Shown: positions 1-6,746, counted from the first letter of the stretch. The stretch is 7,072 bases of DNA from JBCBZH01 sp039815415 (GCA_039815415.1 JBCBZH010000233.1:1-7072); one strand, 5' to 3'. The notes: generated from the letters alone by a model not told the origin. Numbers and translations are program-made.

Positions 1-374
1 CGGCACGCGGGACGCCATATGTTCCAGCCGCTCGCGAAAGATCACTCTATACCGATACGCACACGATCAGTCTGGCGGGTGTGGCCGTTGAAGAGGGCCC
101 ACAGGCGGACATCGGGCTGGCATGGGCATCCCTATCTCCCAATCCGGTACGCGATGTAGCTCGTGCAGAGCTCGTGCTAGAGTCGCCAATGAATGTGGAG
201 GTTCACGTCGTGGATGGCCGCGGACGGCGGGTTCGGGTAGTGTCGTCCGAGATGCGCCCTGCAGGCACCTCGGGAGTCGAGGTGGATGTACGAGGGCTTG
301 CACCGGGGACCTACTTTCTGGTTGCAGAGACCGAGAGAGGACGCCGGACGCAAGCGATGAGTGTGGTCCGATAG
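1..374 (+). CDS. C-terminal part of a secreted protein with a T9SS type A sorting domain (5' partial)
   Basis: The reading frame is open from the left edge (first full codon at base 3) to a TAG at 372-374, so this is the last 123 residues of a longer protein; a GTG at 81 is internal, not the start. The last ~80 residues fit a type IX secretion C-terminal sorting domain: an LSPNPVRD entry motif, a strand pair around VEVHVVDGRGRRV, then LAPGTYFLVAE and a short basic end. In known members this domain takes the exported protein from the periplasm through the T9SS translocon and is cleaved, leaving the cargo on the surface or released. The cargo domain lies outside the window, so its function cannot be called. 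The preceding ~45 residues are a low-complexity linker. The next gene follows on the same strand, and its start is uncertain. Confidence 0.85.
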   Translation, partial: ARGTPYVPAARERSLYTDTHTISLAGVAVEEGPQADIGLAWASLSPNPVRDVARAELVLESPMNVEVHVVDGRGRRVRVVSSEMRPAGTSGVEVDVRGLAPGTYFLVAETERGRRTQAMSVVR

Positions 375-456
375 CACGTTGAGAGGCAAAGGCCCGGAAT
401 GGATGGTTCAGAACGGCCGTGTGGCGTGTCTGAGTGGCGAGGTGGTTTTTTGACTT

Positions 457-484
457 TTGAACCGCATGGGACTGGCCGATACAC
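457..484 (+). promoter_or_regulatory. Candidate promoter for the multi-sensor kinase-like gene
   Basis: A TTGAAC hexamer (457-462) is followed after 16 bases by GATACA (479-484). It sits in an unusually T-rich stretch (T6 at 446-451) of an otherwise GC-rich window. The same layout (TTGAAT, 16 bases, GATACC) recurs before the beta-barrel gene at 3382-3409. The -10-like half matches TATAAT poorly and the element does not fit the Bacteroidota TAnnTTTG -7 consensus, so this is suggestive only. If real, transcription would begin near 491, which favours a kinase start downstream of the ATG at 399. Confidence 0.3.
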
Positions 485-506
485 GAGGCCGGTCTTTCTG
501 CGTGCC

Positions 507-2855
507 GTGTCGGTTCCTGTTCCCTCGCTCAACGTCTTGCCCGTCCCGACGGGGCCTCTCGGGGCTGCGCTCCGCGCAGCCTTCGCGGGCCTTGGCGTGG
601 ACGCCTTGTGTCTGGTGACCGCTGCCAGCGAAGAGGCACCTGTGCAGATCACTGGGGCCTGCGGGGCATGGCCGGATCACCAGCTCGACATTGCCGATCT
701 GGCCCGGGCCACGGTGATGACAGCCCGGCCCCTCGATGGCCGAGCCATCGGGGCAGGGTTTGCAGCAGGCATTCGTCTGGATGTGGCGGGCCGGGAGCCG
801 TTCGCTCTGCTCGCGCTAGCGACGGCCTCTGACCCACGCACCGCCGAATGGGCCGAGCGATTCACGGAGATGGCCCAACTGGTCGCAGCCGTGCTCAAGA
901 GCCGGGCGGCGGGACACGCGGGTCTTCTGCACGATGTGGCTGCGCACCCGGGAACGTTCAAGGAGCGCTTGCATGTGGCTCTTGAGCGTGCGGCTCCGCT
1001 TCTCGGCCTCGACGGCGCCGTGCTGGCACGCGTCGAGGACGGGATGTGGATACCCGAAGCCGTTGTCGATCCATCGGGAGGACTGATTCCCCAGGAGCCG
1101 CAAGCGGTGGCTTCCATGCTGGCCTCGCTGACAGTGCGGGCCGATGGCCCCATCGGCGTTCCCGATGTGGCTGCCTCAGGGGCGCGCGTTGGGGCTCCGG
1201 CGGCGTATCTCGCGACGCCCGTGTTTGTCTCTGGCAAGTGTCACGGGGTTCTGAGCCTATGGGGCCACCGGGCCCATCCTGGATTTACCGCGCAGGACCG
1301 AGACCTGATTGAGGCGCTGGGTCGATGGGTTGGAAACGCACTCACAGGAATGACAGCCTCCCGCGAGCTGGCCGACCGTGAGGCTGCACTCACGTCGTTC
1401 TTCGACTCTGCGCCGATGGGAATGGGCACCATCGAGCTGATGGTGACCGAGGGAGGCGCCGATGACATCCGGTGCATCACGGCCAACAGCGCGGCCTCTC
1501 TTGCTCTGGGCGTGAACCCAGAGGCAGAGGGTGTGGTGTCGCAAACAGCTCTGTCTGAGCGCGCTCTTCGCTTGTGGACCGGTGCGTGCCGCAGGGCGCT
1601 CGCAGGATCTGGACGCTCTCGCTTCGACTTTGAATCTGCGGAAGGACACCGCATCATTGCTGTCACGTTGGCCTGCATCGAGAACGAGGCTGCTGAGGCC
1701 CCACAGTTCTCGTTCGTGGCTGAGGATGTCACGCGGCAGCGCAAGACCCTCGAGACGCTTCGGGATCGGGAGGATCAGCTCAAGGCCATCTTCGATCACC
1801 TCCCGGTAGCGCTTCACACCCTGGATCCTGATGGGGTCTACATCCAGGTTGAGCCCATGAGCGAAGCGGCTTGGATTGGGCGGTCGGTGTTCGAGCGCTT
1901 CGCCGACGATGAGGAGGCGTGTCTCGCTATTCGCAGTGCGCTTGCGGGGCGGCGTGAGTCGTGGACGCATCATGTCGGGGAGCAGACCGTGCTGCACCAT
2001 GCCGTTCCGCTCGTTGGGGTGGATGGGCAGCCCGAAGGGGCTCTAGTGGTCGCCTTCGATGGGACGGCTGCGATGGCCGCACTGTCCTCCATCCACGAGG
2101 ATCGAGAGGCAGCGGCGACACGGGTTCGGAACTCGCTTCTCTCCGGGCTCAACCGGGAGATCCGCGCTCCGTTGACGACCATTCTTGGATACGCCGAGAT
2201 GCTGGAGCCGGGCATCACGCCGGACGATCTCGCCGAGTCCAGCGCGGTGATCCGCCGGTCAGGCAGTCGGTTGCTCCAGACGTTAGATGACTTCGTCGCG
2301 CTGGCGCTTCTGGAGGCCGATGAGGTGCAGCCGGTTGCGACGCCCGCCGATGCTGCGTCCATGGTGGATGCCGTTGTGGAGGAGCATCGGACGTTCGCGC
2401 AGCGGCGGGGCATTACGCTCGCCACGCGTGTCAAGGTCGGCACCGATCCGTTGCTGCTGGACTCGACGCTGTTCCGCCGCGTTGTGAATCACCTCGTGAA
2501 GCACGCAGTGGAGTCCACAGCAGGGGGACGTGTGGATGTCGAGCTGGCGGTGGATGCCAGCGAAGATGTGCTCATGCTTTCGGTGTCCGATACCTCTGGA
2601 GGCCTCGGCGATGCGGCTGAGACGGTGTTTAATCCATTCGACAGCGAAGGGGGCGTCGGGCTGGCGGTGGCGCAGCGGACGGTGAACGTCTTGGGCGGTA
2701 CGCTGGATGTAGACGACCGCTACGGCGAAGGAACCACGTTCACGGTGCGGCTCCCGCGCCGCCCCGTCGTGCTGGTAGACCTCGGAGAGGCGCCACCGCG
2801 CGCGCCAGCTCGGAGTGAAGCGAGAGCGGAGGTGAGGACGTCGGGCTGGGTGTAG
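507..2855 (+). CDS. Soluble multi-sensor (GAF-GAF-PAS-PAS) histidine kinase-like protein with degenerate catalytic motifs
   Basis: Residue numbers count from the ATG at 399 (818 aa). I place the start at GTG 507 (782 aa) because 399-506 has about half its third positions GC, much lower than the rest, and contains a promoter-like T-rich stretch; TTG 537 is also possible. Domains: degenerate GAF-like ~51-168, GAF ~176-316, PAS ~322-447, PAS ~456-558, HisKA-like ~575-640, HATPase_c-like ~684-787, then a basic tail. There is no signal peptide or membrane segment, so it is probably cytosolic. The HisKA motif reads NREIRAPL with Arg586 where the phospho-acceptor His is expected. In the N-box, NHLVKHAV has His702 where the Mg-binding Asn is expected. 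The G1 box (DTSGGL, Asp731) and G2 box (GGVGL, 751-755) are largely kept. ATP binding may persist but autophosphorylation is unlikely. No response regulator is adjacent. A scaffold or allosteric sensing role is inference. Confidence 0.85.
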   Translation: MSVPVPSLNVLPVPTGPLGAALRAAFAGLGVDALCLVTAASEEAPVQITGACGAWPDHQLDIADLARATVMTARPLDGRAIGAGFAAGIRLDVAGREPFALLALATASDPRTAEWAERFTEMAQLVAAVLKSRAAGHAGLLHDVAAHPGTFKERLHVALERAAPLLGLDGAVLARVEDGMWIPEAVVDPSGGLIPQEPQAVASMLASLTVRADGPIGVPDVAASGARVGAPAAYLATPVFVSGKCHGVLSLWGHRAHPGFTAQDRDLIEALGRWVGNALTGMTASRELADREAALTSFFDSAPMGMGTIELMVTEGGADDIRCITANSAASLALGVNPEAEGVVSQTALSERALRLWTGACRRALAGSGRSRFDFESAEGHRIIAVTLACIENEAAEAPQFSFVAEDVTRQRKTLETLRDREDQLKAIFDHLPVALHTLDPDGVYIQVEPMSEAAWIGRSVFERFADDEEACLAIRSALAGRRESWTHHVGEQTVLHHAVPLVGVDGQPEGALVVAFDGTAAMAALSSIHEDREAAATRVRNSLLSGLNREIRAPLTTILGYAEMLEPGITPDDLAESSAVIRRSGSRLLQTLDDFVALALLEADEVQPVATPADAASMVDAVVEEHRTFAQRRGITLATRVKVGTDPLLLDSTLFRRVVNHLVKHAVESTAGGRVDVELAVDASEDVLMLSVSDTSGGLGDAAETVFNPFDSEGGVGLAVAQRTVNVLGGTLDVDDRYGEGTTFTVRLPRRPVVLVDLGEAPPRAPARSEARAEVRTSGWV
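563..581 (+). promoter_or_regulatory. GC-rich hairpin near the kinase-like gene's 5' end
   Basis: GGCTGCGC and GCGCAGCC form a perfect 8-bp stem with a 3-base loop, extendable by two G·U pairs. It lies 56 bases after the GTG 507 start and 26 after the TTG 537 alternative. It could affect early translation, but the bases also encode an ordinary Ala/Leu/Arg-rich stretch, so it may simply reflect codon choice. Confidence 0.3.
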
Positions 2856-2882
2856 GTTTCGCCGACCAGCCCATCGGGGCTG
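2843..2882 (+). promoter_or_regulatory. Alternative hairpins spanning the kinase stop codon
   Basis: Three arms are visible: GGGCTGG (2843-2849), CCAGCCC (2866-2872) and GGGCTG (2877-2882). The middle arm can pair with the first (7 bp, 16-base loop holding the TAG at 2853-2855) or with the third (6 bp, 4-base ATCG loop), but not with both. The second hairpin sits 25 bases before the next ATG. No T-tract follows, so it is not a classical intrinsic terminator. An attenuator-like switch is possible, but chance pairing in GC-rich DNA is a real alternative. Confidence 0.3.
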
Positions 2883-2907
2883 ACTTGGACTCGCCAGCTC
2901 GTTCCCA

Positions 2908-3327
2908 ATGCACGTCCCGGAGTACGCCAAGCCGGATTCGCCCGGCATCCACATGGGCTTCGACAACAGCGTCGCCCTCTACCAAGTCGTGACTCCGGAG
3001 GACTCCTTCGAAGACGCCGCACAGGAGGCCTTCCGCTTGCTGCGTGAGGCGCAGACCCAGTTTCCGGACTGGCCACGCACGTTCTACCTCGACATCGCGG
3101 GGCACCGAGGAGATGCCGTCGGGTTCGATACGGACTTCTACGAGTTCCAGCAGGACTTCTGGTTTTCCACCATCGCGCCCTTCGTGCAGGCCTTCGAGAC
3201 GCCCATCACCGGCGGGCTGGTGAACCCGGAGATGCAGCGCAATGACGTCCCGGACGCGCTCCAGATTGGCGAAGACACCCGGCCGCACACCGGGCAGGTG
3301 CTGCCGGACCATACGCCAGGGCGCTGA
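2908..3327 (+). CDS. Protein of unknown function, 139 aa
   Basis: I do not recognise the family. The frame opens just after an in-frame TGA at 2881; ATG 2908 is the first start and ATG 2953 (MGFDNSVAL...) the alternative, neither with a clear ribosome binding site. The protein looks real: mixed alpha/beta composition, strongly GC third positions and few rare residues. It is acidic with many aromatics (YEFQQDFWFSTIAPFV at ~78-93) and a patterned core: SVALYQVVTPEDSFEDAA, an amphipathic helix (EAFRLLREAQTQF), a strand (RTFYLDIAGHRG), and a conserved-looking NPEMQRNDVPDALQIG. There is no signal peptide or membrane segment, so it is likely cytosolic. The last ~18 residues (EDTRPHTGQVLPDHTPGR) look less ordered and could be a drifted tail. 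It lies 52 bases after the kinase-like gene, so co-transcription is possible. Confidence 0.65.
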   Translation: MHVPEYAKPDSPGIHMGFDNSVALYQVVTPEDSFEDAAQEAFRLLREAQTQFPDWPRTFYLDIAGHRGDAVGFDTDFYEFQQDFWFSTIAPFVQAFETPITGGLVNPEMQRNDVPDALQIGEDTRPHTGQVLPDHTPGR

Positions 3328-3381
3328 GCGAATCGCCAGCTCGAGGAAACCCGTGCGGGGAAAAGGCACGACGCGGGCGAT

Positions 3382-3409
3382 TTGAATCACGGGGCCAGGT
3401 GGCGATACC
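3382..3409 (+). promoter_or_regulatory. Candidate promoter for the beta-barrel gene
   Basis: TTGAAT (3382-3387), 16 bases, then GATACC (3404-3409), 31 bases before ATG 3441. The architecture matches the element at 457-484. The -10-like half is a poor match to TATAAT, so confidence is low. Confidence 0.3.
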
Positions 3410-3440
3410 GGGCTGACCTCTCGGGATCGTCTTTCCCGTA

Positions 3441-4124
3441 ATGAGGATGACTTCCTCTCTTACGATGCGTCTTCTCCTCCTCCTCGTCGCCGGGTTCGCG
3501 CTCGCGATTCCGTCTCGTGCTCAAGTCGATTTCAACCTTGGTCCTGCGGTCACGTGGACGGAGGACGTGAGTGCGTTTACGATTGATCCCAACGACCCAG
3601 AGACCGTTCTTTCGCGGGATTCGCTGATGCTGCCAGCGACCGTCGGGCTACAGGGCGGTCTGGGCCTGACGATGCGGAGCGGCGCAGCAGGGGTTCGCAT
3701 TGGCGGACGGTATCTCAATACGTCCATCCTCTATGATGGGTCGGAAACGCTCAACCGGGATGCGCTCAATACCAACTTTGTCGCGGCGAGCGTGGACCTC
3801 CAATATGTGCCGTCGCTCGGACCGCTCCGAGGGTATGTGCTGGCTGGCCCGGAAGTGCGCTACCTGCTCGATCTCTCGGGCGAGATCAACGGCGTCCGGG
3901 ATGTCACCGACGGTCTGGATCCGATCAGTGCCGTGTTCAACCTCGGGGCCGGTCTCAAGTTCGAGTTGTCTGGATTCAGCGTGGGGCCGGAGCTTCGGTA
4001 CTCGCTGGACCTGACCGGCGTGGAAGGCGATGAGATCGAACTGGACAATGGCAACACGATTCGCCTGAGCGAGGCCTTCGACGTGAACTCGCTTGCCTTC
4101 GGGCTGGTGTTCGGCGGACTGTAG
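3441..4124 (+). CDS. Exported outer-membrane beta-barrel protein
   Basis: A 227-aa protein. Residues 1-27 form a Sec signal peptide: basic start, Leu-rich core (RLLLLLVAGFALAI), then PSRA cut before Gln28. The mature ~200 residues alternate hydrophobic and polar positions with repeated Gly/aromatic strand patterns (GLQGGLGLTM, GAAGVRIGGRYLNT, GPLRGYVLAGPEVRYLL, FNLGAGLKFELSGFSVGPELRYSLDL) and end in a hydrophobic strand, SLAFGLVFGGL. This is typical of small outer-membrane beta-barrels of the PorT/'outer membrane beta-barrel domain' type, probably eight to ten strands; the transported or bound partner is unknown. ATG codons at 3447 and 3465 are also in frame and would keep a signal peptide; none has a convincing ribosome binding site. 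The exported peptidase gene follows after 195 bases. Confidence 0.75.
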   Translation: MRMTSSLTMRLLLLLVAGFALAIPSRAQVDFNLGPAVTWTEDVSAFTIDPNDPETVLSRDSLMLPATVGLQGGLGLTMRSGAAGVRIGGRYLNTSILYDGSETLNRDALNTNFVAASVDLQYVPSLGPLRGYVLAGPEVRYLLDLSGEINGVRDVTDGLDPISAVFNLGAGLKFELSGFSVGPELRYSLDLTGVEGDEIELDNGNTIRLSEAFDVNSLAFGLVFGGL

Positions 4125-4242
4125 CAGGCGTTGAGGGCTCACCGTGACGCGCTACACGCGGCTTTGCTCAGCCCGCTGTCGCGTCGCGCTCCATGCCTCG
4201 GGCTGTTCGCCTGCGTCTCGGAAACCTCAGCGTCCTCCTCGA

Positions 4243-4260
4243 CGCCAGCTCGAGCTGGCG
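4243..4260. repeat. 18-base perfect palindrome in the peptidase leader
   Basis: CGCCAGCTCGAGCTGGCG reads identically on both strands. It lies 59 bases before the peptidase ATG, in a non-coding leader, and contains two overlapping copies, in opposite orientation, of the dispersed CGCCAGCTCG 10-mer. It could be an operator for a dimeric regulator, a cruciform/hairpin, or a paired form of the dispersed repeat. Confidence 0.5.
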
Positions 4261-4300
4261 ATGCGCGAGCCGCCTCGGCAGACGGAACGACCGGATATCT

Positions 4301-4320
4301 TCGGGGACCTCTTGCCCCGA
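4301..4320 (+). promoter_or_regulatory. Hairpin abutting the peptidase start codon
   Basis: TCGGGG (4301-4306) pairs perfectly with CCCCGA (4315-4320) around an 8-base loop; the final A is the first base of the ATG. No Shine-Dalgarno sequence is visible. Such a stem could limit ribosome access, but a 6-bp stem can arise by chance here. Confidence 0.3.
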
Positions 4321-6674
4321 TGCCTGTGCGCGTTTTCTCGTTGCTCGCTCTCATCGTCGCGCTGGCGATTCCTTCCGCAGCCCAGCCGACGCTGACCGTC
4401 GATCTCATCACACAGGATCCCGAGACATGGATCGGCGCGTGGCCGTCCGGGCTGTTTTGGACCGAGGCGGGCGATGCGGCCTACTTCTCGTGGAACCCTC
4501 GCGGCGCGATGCCGAGCGACTCGCTGTATCGGGTGCAGGCCGGAGGCGGAGACGCACAGCGCGTGTCGCCCGCTGCGCGGCGGGCGCTCCCGATGCGCTA
4601 CGGCGGCTGGCGGGCCACCGAGGCTCGCGTCACCACGCAGGGCGGCGATCTGGTGCTGTGGCGTGACGGTCGTCAGCTCGAGCTGACGCAGACTCGCGCG
4701 CGGGAATCCAGCCCGGTGCTGAGTGCCGACGAGCAGACCGTCTACTATGTCACAGACGGCAATGTCTTTGCGCTGGATCTCGACTCGGGGCGCATCCGCC
4801 AGCTCACGGACCTCCGCAGCGGCTCTGAGCCCTCGGATCCGAAGGCAGACGAGTTGGAGACGTATCTCCGCGACCAGCAGACGCGGCTCCTCGGCGTGAT
4901 CCGGAATCAGGTGCGCCAGGATTCTCTCCGCCAGCTTGAGCGAGAACGCGACGTGGCGGCCCAGAACCGCCCCGAGACGTTCTACCTGGGGAGCAAGAGC
5001 CTTCGCAACCTGACCGTCGATCCCACAGGTCGGTTCGTCACCTTCAACCTGACGACCTCGTCGGATGCGGAGCCGACCACGATGTCCCGCTACGTGACGG
5101 CATCGGGGCACGTCGAAGAGATCCGGGCACGCCCCAAGGTGGGAGGCTCGCGTCCGGGCGCCACGTTCCACGTCCAGGACCTCGCGCGAGACACCACGAT
5201 GGTCGTCGATCTGACGACGCTCCCCGGCGCCTTCGAGCCTGCTGACTACCAGCCGGACTCGATGGTGGCCGACTCGACGCGCGAGTACTACGCCTGGGGG
5301 CCGAGCTGGCGACACGATGGGCGCTACGGCGTCCTCGATGTTCGGAGCCGCGACAACAAGGACCGCTGGCTAGCGCGGCTTAACCCCGAGGACGGCACGC
5401 TGACCGTGCTCGATCACCAGCGCGACGAGGCATGGATCGGCGGGCCAGGGATTTCGTCGTGGGGAGGCCCCAGCAGCGGCGGCTGGATGCCGGATGGGCG
5501 GTACTGGTTCCAGAGCGAACGGACGGGGTGGAGTCACCTCTATGCCGTCGATGTGGCGAGCGGCGACGTGGACGCGCTGACCTCCGGCGCCTTCGAGATT
5601 TCCAATCCCCAGATCACGCCGGACGGACGCCACTGGATCTTCCAGTCCTCGGAGAAGACGCCCTACGAGAGCCACGTGTACCGGATGCCCATCGATGGCG
5701 GGGCGCGCGAGCAGCTGACCCGGACGCCAGGCCGGTGGGACATCGAGCTGGCGCCGGACGGAGAGCACGCGGCCTATCTGTTCTCGACCTCCAACCGCCC
5801 GCCTGAGGTCTACATCGGGCGCCTGGGCCGCGAGCCGCAGCGCGTGACGACCAGCCCGACGGGCGAATGGCTCGCCTACCCGTGGCGCGAGGCCGAGATG
5901 ATCGAGATCCCGGCCTCGGACGGGGCGCAAGTGCCCGCCCGCATCTATCGGCCCGACAACCCGAATGGCGCAGCGGTGTTCTTCGTCCACGGCGCTGGCT
6001 ACCTCCAGAACGCGCATCGCTGGTGGAGCAGCTACTTCCGCGAGTACCAGTTCCACAACCTGCTCGCCGACCAGGGCTATCTCGTTCTCGACCTCGATTA
6101 CCGGGCGTCCGCTGGCTTGGGGCGAGACTGGCGCACGGCTATCTACCGCCACATGGGCGGGCGCGACCTCGGCGATTACGTGGACGCCAGCACGTGGGTG
6201 ACCCAGGAGTTCGGCATCGATCCGGAGCGGGTCGCCATCTACGGCGGTTCTTATGGCGGCTTCATTACGCTGATGGCGCTGTTTACGGCACCGGAGTCGT
6301 TTGGCAGCGGCGCGGCCCTGCGCAGCGTCACCGACTGGTCGCACTACAACGACGGCTACACACGCAACATCCTCAACACGCCCCTGGTGGATCCTGAGGC
6401 CTTCCGCCGGTCCTCGCCCATCGAGTTCGCTGAGGGGTTGGAGGACCCACTTCTGATGACCCACGGGCTGGTGGACAACAACGTGCAGCCGCAGGACATC
6501 TTCCGCCTCTCGCAGCGCCTCATCGAGCTGGGCAAGCGCGACTGGGAGCTAGCGATTGCGCCCGTGGAGCCGCACGGCTACCGCGAGCCGACGAGCTGGG
6601 CGGACAAGCTGCACCGCATCCATGCCCTGTTCGAGCGGACTGTGGGGCCGGGCGCCAGCTCGAGCGACGAATAG
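4320..6674 (+). CDS. Exported S9-family (prolyl oligopeptidase/DPP-like) serine peptidase
   Basis: A 784-aa protein from ATG 4320. The frame extends upstream to a TTG at 4131, but those 63 residues are low-quality sequence and ATG 4320 begins directly with a signal peptide (MPVRVFSLLALIVALAIPSAA, cut before Gln22). Residues ~37-510 form a beta-propeller with PD40/WD40-like blades, including SPVLSADEQTVYYVTDG, NPQITPDGRHWIFQSS and DIELAPDGEHAAYLF. A charged helical insertion lies at ~182-222. Residues ~527-780 are the alpha/beta-hydrolase domain: an oxyanion-region FFVHGAGY at ~554-561, nucleophile Ser644 in GGSYGGF, Asp719 in LVDNNV and His752 in EPHGY, so the triad is intact. S9 enzymes cleave short peptides, often after proline, with the propeller restricting substrate size. 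I could not place the DPP-IV double-Glu motif, so exo- versus endopeptidase activity is open. Likely periplasmic or surface-associated, in peptide scavenging. Confidence 0.93.
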   Translation: MPVRVFSLLALIVALAIPSAAQPTLTVDLITQDPETWIGAWPSGLFWTEAGDAAYFSWNPRGAMPSDSLYRVQAGGGDAQRVSPAARRALPMRYGGWRATEARVTTQGGDLVLWRDGRQLELTQTRARESSPVLSADEQTVYYVTDGNVFALDLDSGRIRQLTDLRSGSEPSDPKADELETYLRDQQTRLLGVIRNQVRQDSLRQLERERDVAAQNRPETFYLGSKSLRNLTVDPTGRFVTFNLTTSSDAEPTTMSRYVTASGHVEEIRARPKVGGSRPGATFHVQDLARDTTMVVDLTTLPGAFEPADYQPDSMVADSTREYYAWGPSWRHDGRYGVLDVRSRDNKDRWLARLNPEDGTLTVLDHQRDEAWIGGPGISSWGGPSSGGWMPDGRYWFQSERTGWSHLYAVDVASGDVDALTSGAFEISNPQITPDGRHWIFQSSEKTPYESHVYRMPIDGGAREQLTRTPGRWDIELAPDGEHAAYLFSTSNRPPEVYIGRLGREPQRVTTSPTGEWLAYPWREAEMIEIPASDGAQVPARIYRPDNPNGAAVFFVHGAGYLQNAHRWWSSYFREYQFHNLLADQGYLVLDLDYRASAGLGRDWRTAIYRHMGGRDLGDYVDASTWVTQEFGIDPERVAIYGGSYGGFITLMALFTAPESFGSGAALRSVTDWSHYNDGYTRNILNTPLVDPEAFRRSSPIEFAEGLEDPLLMTHGLVDNNVQPQDIFRLSQRLIELGKRDWELAIAPVEPHGYREPTSWADKLHRIHALFERTVGPGASSSDE
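4671..4688. repeat. Second 18-base palindrome, inside the peptidase gene
   Basis: CGTCAGCTCGAGCTGACG is a perfect palindrome that differs from the one at 4243-4260 by a single symmetrical change in each arm. It encodes RQLELT in the propeller domain, so codon constraint could explain it, but its similarity to the leader palindrome 428 bases upstream is notable. Confidence 0.4.
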
Positions 6675-6690
6675 GTGCCGCGAGCTGGCG
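6653..6690 (+). repeat. Inverted repeat across the peptidase stop codon
   Basis: CGCCAGCTCG (6653-6662) and CGAGCTGGCG (6681-6690) form a perfect 10-bp stem with an 18-base loop that contains the TAG at 6672-6674. No T-tract follows. It may protect the mRNA 3' end or aid termination, and its arms are copies of the dispersed 10-mer. Confidence 0.5.
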
Positions 6691-6746
6691 GTTGCAGAAG
6701 CTATCTGGAGCGACGGCGCGATCAGAGACTGCCGCTCAGCTGTCGA

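Noticed and set aside
407..451. Possible intrinsic terminator after the T9SS cargo gene (TCAGA/TCTGA stem and T6 run)
   Set aside because: The stem is only 5 bp with a long loop, and the T-run begins 12 bases after it, so the geometry does not fit an intrinsic terminator.
3351..3370. Weak hairpin (CGTGC/GCACG) after the unknown-function gene
   Set aside because: A 5-bp stem with a 9-base loop and no T-tract is expected by chance in this base composition.
2740..3390. Minus-strand open frame (216 aa) across the unknown-function gene
   Set aside because: It spans the end of the kinase gene, an intergenic gap and the small gene alike. The plus-strand frame has better amino-acid composition and matches the gene order.
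4131..4319. Upstream in-frame extension of the peptidase to TTG 4131
   Set aside because: The 63 added residues look non-coding and would bury the signal peptide, which starts directly at ATG 4320.
4227..5315. Long minus-strand open frame (362 aa) opposite the peptidase leader and propeller
   Set aside because: It is a GC-rich antisense shadow: Arg/His/Gly-rich composition with no recognisable domain, opposite a clearly coding plus strand.
5370..6464. Long minus-strand open frame (364 aa) opposite the peptidase catalytic domain
   Set aside because: It lies opposite the intact Ser-Asp-His hydrolase domain; its length follows from high GC third positions on the plus strand.
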